A DNA stretch of 64,000 nt from Heyndrickxia sp050281185 (GTDB taxonomy: Bacteria > Bacillota > Bacilli > Bacillales > Bacillaceae_C), in contig NZ_JBNNWS010000015.1 in NCBI RefSeq assembly GCF_050281185.1, forward strand, positions 91,628 through 155,627, given 5' to 3'. The position numbers and the translations under genes are program-made. The notes under the pieces were generated by a model. That model saw nothing but the letters and a program-made list of their open reading frames with translations, did not search any database and was not told the DNA's origin. How positions within the stretch are numbered: position 1 is the stretch's first letter; each line of letters opens with the position of its first letter. Of this stretch, positions 60,995 to 64,000 are shown piece by piece.

Positions 60995-61807
60995 ATGGAA
61001 ACTAATATTTTAGAAGTGATTAATTTAAAAAAAGTAATTGGTGAAACTTCAGTTTTACAAAATATTTCCTTTAGTTGTAATGAACATACCGCTCTAGCTA
61101 TTTGCGGGAAAAACGGTTCAGGAAAAAGCACTCTGTTAAAGATCTTGGCAGGAATTTATGAACCAACAAGCGGGAAAATCATAAGAAATACAAGGAATAT
61201 AGGGTATGTTCCAGAACACTTTCCGGAGAATTTGCAATTTAGAATGAAAGAATACTTATACTTGATAGCATCCTTTCATGGTAAGTCTAATCAGCAAATT
61301 GAATCTGAAATTTCTAAGTATATCCACTTATTTGGAATAGAGTCATTTCTTGATACACCCCTCAAACAATGCTCTAAGGGTACAAAGCAAAAGGTAGGGT
61401 TAATTCAAGCTCTTCTTATGAAACCAGACCTTCTTCTTTTAGACGAACCAATTACAGGATTGGACACTGCATCACAACATAATCTCATTCATCATTTAGA
61501 ACAGCTGAAAAAACAAGTAACCATCATTTTCACCACACATGAAGATGTAATGATAGACAAACTAGCTAATCAAATATTAAATATAGAATCTGGAGAAATG
61601 TTATTCAATAAGGAATCTCAAGAAGTAAAAAAGATAATCAAAGTGAAATTTATTGATAAAGAGATTTTTAAAGAACTAGATTTGCATAAAATTTATTACG
61701 ATGGAAAAACGGCTATGCTTACGGTTAACGCAGCAATAAGTGATCAAATATTAATTCATTTATTAAATAAAAAATGTTCTGTGCTTGAGGTCAGTGAAAA
61801 GAGGTAA
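60995..61807 (+). CDS. ABC transporter ATP-binding protein
   Basis: A 270-residue nucleotide-binding subunit. Walker A is GKNGSGKST, the signature is CSKGTKQKV, Walker B is LLLDEPITGLD and the H-loop is FTTHED. The last ~60 residues form a short beta-rich extension (IKVKFIDKEIFKEL...), seen in export-type ATPases. It pairs with the permease gene 2 bp downstream. Substrate unknown. Confidence 0.92.
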   Translation: METNILEVINLKKVIGETSVLQNISFSCNEHTALAICGKNGSGKSTLLKILAGIYEPTSGKIIRNTRNIGYVPEHFPENLQFRMKEYLYLIASFHGKSNQQIESEISKYIHLFGIESFLDTPLKQCSKGTKQKVGLIQALLMKPDLLLLDEPITGLDTASQHNLIHHLEQLKKQVTIIFTTHEDVMIDKLANQILNIESGEMLFNKESQEVKKIIKVKFIDKEIFKELDLHKIYYDGKTAMLTVNAAISDQILIHLLNKKCSVLEVSEKR

Positions 61808-61809
61808 GT

Positions 61810-62514
61810 ATGACTGGGTTTATTCATTATCAATTTAAAAGTTATATTCGTTCATTAAAAATAATCCCTCCGTTAACAGTATTTACAGGATGGGTGATTA
61901 TATTGTACATCTATAAAGGTCTCCCTATTTTAAGCAGTTACGCAATCACAAGTATTGTCTTGTATTTAGTGATGACTTGGGTGGTTATAGGTGTTTTTTC
62001 AATTGAGGAAGAAGCCGAGAAATATATTTTATTTGTTCAATTAGGTAGTAAATATCGATTTTTATGGGGAAAATGGGCTGTTTGCATAATGATCGCATTC
62101 GTATTGTCATTGTATGCAATTATTTATCCAGTACTAATGAATAATTTCAAAGGGCCAATAATGACGATACATATCGCACTATCATTCTATAGCCATATTT
62201 TTTTGGCTTTGTTTGGCATTTTAGTGGGTTCGTTTTTCTCAGTTACTTCACTTGCTTCAAAAAAATATTCGTGGTTGCTTGCAATGCTCGTGATGGTTTT
62301 ATCGATTTCTTATGAGAGAATAGTAGAAAAAGCAGTAATTTTTAAGTGGTTGTTTATCCTCTTTCCACCGATTGTTAATGTGACGAAATATTTAAGTAGG
62401 GACGATACAATACATATTGGCAGGGATTTCTGGGTGTATTCAGGTTTAGCATTTGTATATATGGTTGTTTGCATGATAGTTGTTGTAAAGATGTTTTTGA
62501 GGAAGGAAAAATAG
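61810..62514 (+). CDS. ABC transporter permease
   Basis: A 234-residue membrane protein with six hydrophobic helices (starting near residues 17, 40, 88, 120, 150 and 205), the size of small ABC-2-type permeases. It starts 2 bp after the ATPase gene and is its likely channel partner. The two genes form a simple export-type transporter with no solute-binding protein and no further clue to cargo. Confidence 0.82.
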   Translation: MTGFIHYQFKSYIRSLKIIPPLTVFTGWVIILYIYKGLPILSSYAITSIVLYLVMTWVVIGVFSIEEEAEKYILFVQLGSKYRFLWGKWAVCIMIAFVLSLYAIIYPVLMNNFKGPIMTIHIALSFYSHIFLALFGILVGSFFSVTSLASKKYSWLLAMLVMVLSISYERIVEKAVIFKWLFILFPPIVNVTKYLSRDDTIHIGRDFWVYSGLAFVYMVVCMIVVVKMFLRKEK

Positions 62515-62615
62515 TGCTTCATAACTAATTTAATAGAAGCCTATAAATGGTATAATATGAACAAATATTTAGAAAGTATTTTACAATCATAACTATTTAT
62601 ATTCTTGGAGGATTT

Positions 62616-63638
62616 ATGGAACTGGATAAACCTAGGGTTTTTATTGGATCAGCAAGGGAGTCCATTGAATATGTAAATGCAGTTCATGCAGCACTTAGTT
62701 ATTATGCTGAAGTTACTCCTTGGTCTGCTGGAGCATTTAAACCGTTAAACTATACGATGGAAGATCTCGAAACACAATTAGATCAAAATGACTTTGCTGT
62801 TTTTATATTTTCCCCTGACGATATTGTCAATATGCGTGGGAAAACCTCAGTTATTACACGAGATAATACTTTGTTTGAAATGGGACTTTTTTGGGGAAGA
62901 TTAAGACGAGGTCGAGTTTTTTATTTAATTCCAAATACAGTACCTAAGTTGTTAAACGATACAGATATCGAAGGTTATCATCTGCCTTCAGATTTAATTG
63001 GAATATCTGCCTTGACCTATGAAGTTCGTGATAATCAAAATTTTGTTGCTGCAGTGAATGTAGCATGTGGTTATATAGCCCAACAAATCAAAGAACTAGG
63101 TCATTATGAAGATCCAGCATTACTTTTAGAGGAAGCAAGACTAAGACAAAAAGAGAGAGATGCAATAGCCCTTTTCACCTTAAAATTAACAAAGGAGCTA
63201 ATTTATTACGATCACACAAAAATATATGAATACTTATCAGATTCACTCAGAAGTGTTTATGCTATTCATCCACTATTCAGTTTAGATGGTGTTGGAGTTT
63301 GGAAAAAAGAAAATAATGATGGATTAAGACATGTTGCAGGAAAAGCAGGATATATTGATTTTTATCCATTTAGCATAAATGATAACAAAAAAGAAGACGA
63401 TGATAATAGGATTCTGGTTGTAGATAGCTTTTTAAAAGGGGAAGAATTAGTCCTTCTAACAAAGGATCACTTGTTTAAAACTTATTTAATATGCTATCCT
63501 ATAGGTAATGAATTGGTTATTACTGTATCTATATCCGGTTCAACACTTTTATCTGATGATGAAATAGAAACTCAAATCCTTGCTAACTATGATTTGATGA
63601 AAACAATAAATTATCTTTTTGGAGGTGCTTCTCGATGA
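62616..63638 (+). CDS. TIR-like nucleotide-binding effector with C-terminal sensor-type domain
   Basis: A 340-residue protein. Residues 5-155 form a TIR-like domain of the CAP12/Pycsar type: PRVFIGSARESIEYVNAVHAAL, the charged EDLETQLDQNDFAVFIFSPDD, and RDNTLFEMGLFWGRLRRGRVF with the likely NAD-hydrolysing glutamate 88. Residues ~170-335 look like a GAF-type sensor: helix (EEARLRQKERDAIALF), then five or six strands (LDGVGVWKKE, RILVVDSF, YLICYPIGNELVITVSISGS). Proteins with this TIR type are effectors in bacterial anti-phage signalling. The start has GGAGG; its stop overlaps the start of the 59-residue partner. Confidence 0.88.
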   Translation: MELDKPRVFIGSARESIEYVNAVHAALSYYAEVTPWSAGAFKPLNYTMEDLETQLDQNDFAVFIFSPDDIVNMRGKTSVITRDNTLFEMGLFWGRLRRGRVFYLIPNTVPKLLNDTDIEGYHLPSDLIGISALTYEVRDNQNFVAAVNVACGYIAQQIKELGHYEDPALLLEEARLRQKERDAIALFTLKLTKELIYYDHTKIYEYLSDSLRSVYAIHPLFSLDGVGVWKKENNDGLRHVAGKAGYIDFYPFSINDNKKEDDDNRILVVDSFLKGEELVLLTKDHLFKTYLICYPIGNELVITVSISGSTLLSDDEIETQILANYDLMKTINYLFGGASR

Positions 63639-63814
63639 CTAGATTTATAAATCCAGCAATTAATAGAAAAATTTCTAAAAAGGATTCATACAAACTTGGT
63701 GAGCCTGTTGTTGGTCTGAAGGCAGTTGCACCTGTAAAAGGAAAAGAACAAGTCGGAGCGGTTGTGTATAAACGTAAAGCCAAATATGGAGACCTCTTCG
63801 AAAATTTTGCATAA
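63635..63814 (+). CDS. Small basic protein coupled to the TIR gene
   Basis: A 59-residue basic protein starting MTRFINPAIN, with alternating lysine-rich and small-residue segments (GEPVVGLKAVAPVKGKEQ) and an acidic end (KYGDLFENFA). It overlaps the TIR gene by 4 bp (ATGA) and has GGAGGTG upstream inside that gene, so the pair is translationally coupled. I recognise no family. It could be a regulator, antitoxin-like partner or adaptor of the TIR protein; this is inference from position. Confidence 0.75.
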   Translation: MTRFINPAINRKISKKDSYKLGEPVVGLKAVAPVKGKEQVGAVVYKRKAKYGDLFENFA

Positions 63815-63833
63815 GAAAAAAACACTCTTCAAT

Positions 63834-64000
63834 TGTACTGCACCCCAATTGTTAGACACCATTTAACAATTGGAGGTGCTTTTATTATGGCTAAATTTAC
63901 AATCGAAGAGAAACTGACAGCGGTAAAACGATATATAAATGGTATAGAAAGTCAACAGAATATTGCAGATTCTATAGGGGTGGATAAGGCTGTTTTTCTA
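63834..64000 (+). mobile_element. Left end of an IS3 (IS150-like) insertion sequence, cut by the window edge
   Basis: The terminal TGTACTGCACCCCAATTG matches the style of IS3/IS150 ends in Bacilli, followed 35 bp later by a transposase gene. CCAATTGTTA and TAACAATTGG within the end form a hairpin that flanks GGAGGTG. It inserted about 20 bp downstream of the TIR-linked small gene. Confidence 0.8.
63887..64000 (+). CDS. IS3 family transposase OrfA, N-terminal part
   Basis: 38 codons are visible before the window ends, beginning MAKFTIEEKLTAVKRY with a helix-turn-helix pattern (SQQNIADSIGVDKAVF). This is the usual start of the IS150-group OrfA protein that binds the IS ends. GGAGGTG lies upstream. 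The rest of the gene is outside the window. Confidence 0.8.
   Translation, partial: MAKFTIEEKLTAVKRYINGIESQQNIADSIGVDKAVFL

Overview
The window reads as chromosome from a low-GC, spore-forming Bacillaceae bacterium. The pointers are AT-rich intergenic DNA, strong AGGAGG-type ribosome binding sites with frequent TTG/GTG starts, T-box control of an aminoacyl-tRNA synthetase, a CotF-like coat protein, a LysM-SleB/CwlJ-type hydrolase, YmaF, a YpzG-like small protein, and a glgBCDA cluster as in Bacillus. I saw no rRNA, tRNA, CRISPR array or prophage. The only clear insertion sequence is the left end of an IS3/IS150-like element cut by the right edge.

Layout. 1-7.3 kb: a sodium/bile-acid-type symporter (cut by the left edge), an EcsC-like protein, an Fe/Mn superoxide dismutase with an extended N-terminus, two related small AAA ATPases flanking a cold-shock gene, an AraC-type regulator whose reading frame continues past its stop codon, and msrA. 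7.4-10.7 kb: a YtrA-like GntR repressor, ABC ATPase, permease and exported protein in one operon behind a consensus promoter with three matching palindromic operators. 10.8-15.6 kb: a DUF4304-like protein, a CotF-like protein, ppaC, a transglutaminase-domain lipoprotein and a YpzG-like peptide. 15.8-23.2 kb: a cytoplasmic GH15 glucoamylase-like gene and glgB-glgC-glgD-glgA, bracketed by two copies of a palindromic MITE-like element; no glgP follows. 23.2-28.2 kb: exoA; a YqcI/YcgG protein whose ribosome binding site lies in a perfect 15-bp hairpin; an Lgt-like membrane protein overlapping a radical SAM protein that resembles archaeal tetraether lipid synthase; a small membrane protein; and a YdcF-like protein.

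28.2-40.4 kb: a UbiB-type kinase with a phasin-like partner, an ABC-F ATPase behind a leader-peptide/attenuator region, two membrane-associated proteins of unknown function, a T-box-controlled IleS of the long (type 2) class, a Tet(M)-like GTPase and a DUF6509-like protein. Three genes of antibiotic-linked translation families thus lie within 10 kb. 40.5-53.3 kb: exported proteins, a CAP-domain lipoprotein, overlapping DUF2515/CBO0543 genes, a LacI regulator next to a HAD phosphatase with a palindromic operator between them, a flavoprotein dehydrogenase, a YeeE/TusA thiosulfate-type uptake pair and a CPA1 Na+/H+ antiporter. 53.4-64 kb: a YmaF trio, a subtilisin-like protease, a 2Fe-2S ferredoxin, a YkoS/DUF6044 membrane protein, a YetF-like DUF421 protein, a wall hydrolase, an ABC ATPase/permease pair, a TIR-domain protein translationally coupled to a 59-residue protein, and the IS end.

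The least understood candidates for new biology are the Lgt-like/radical-SAM pair (possible membrane-lipid modification), the TIR plus small-protein pair (possible defence system), the ABC-F attenuator leader and the hairpin-masked start of the YqcI/YcgG gene. All functional calls rest on reading the sequence and remembered family features; no searches were run.
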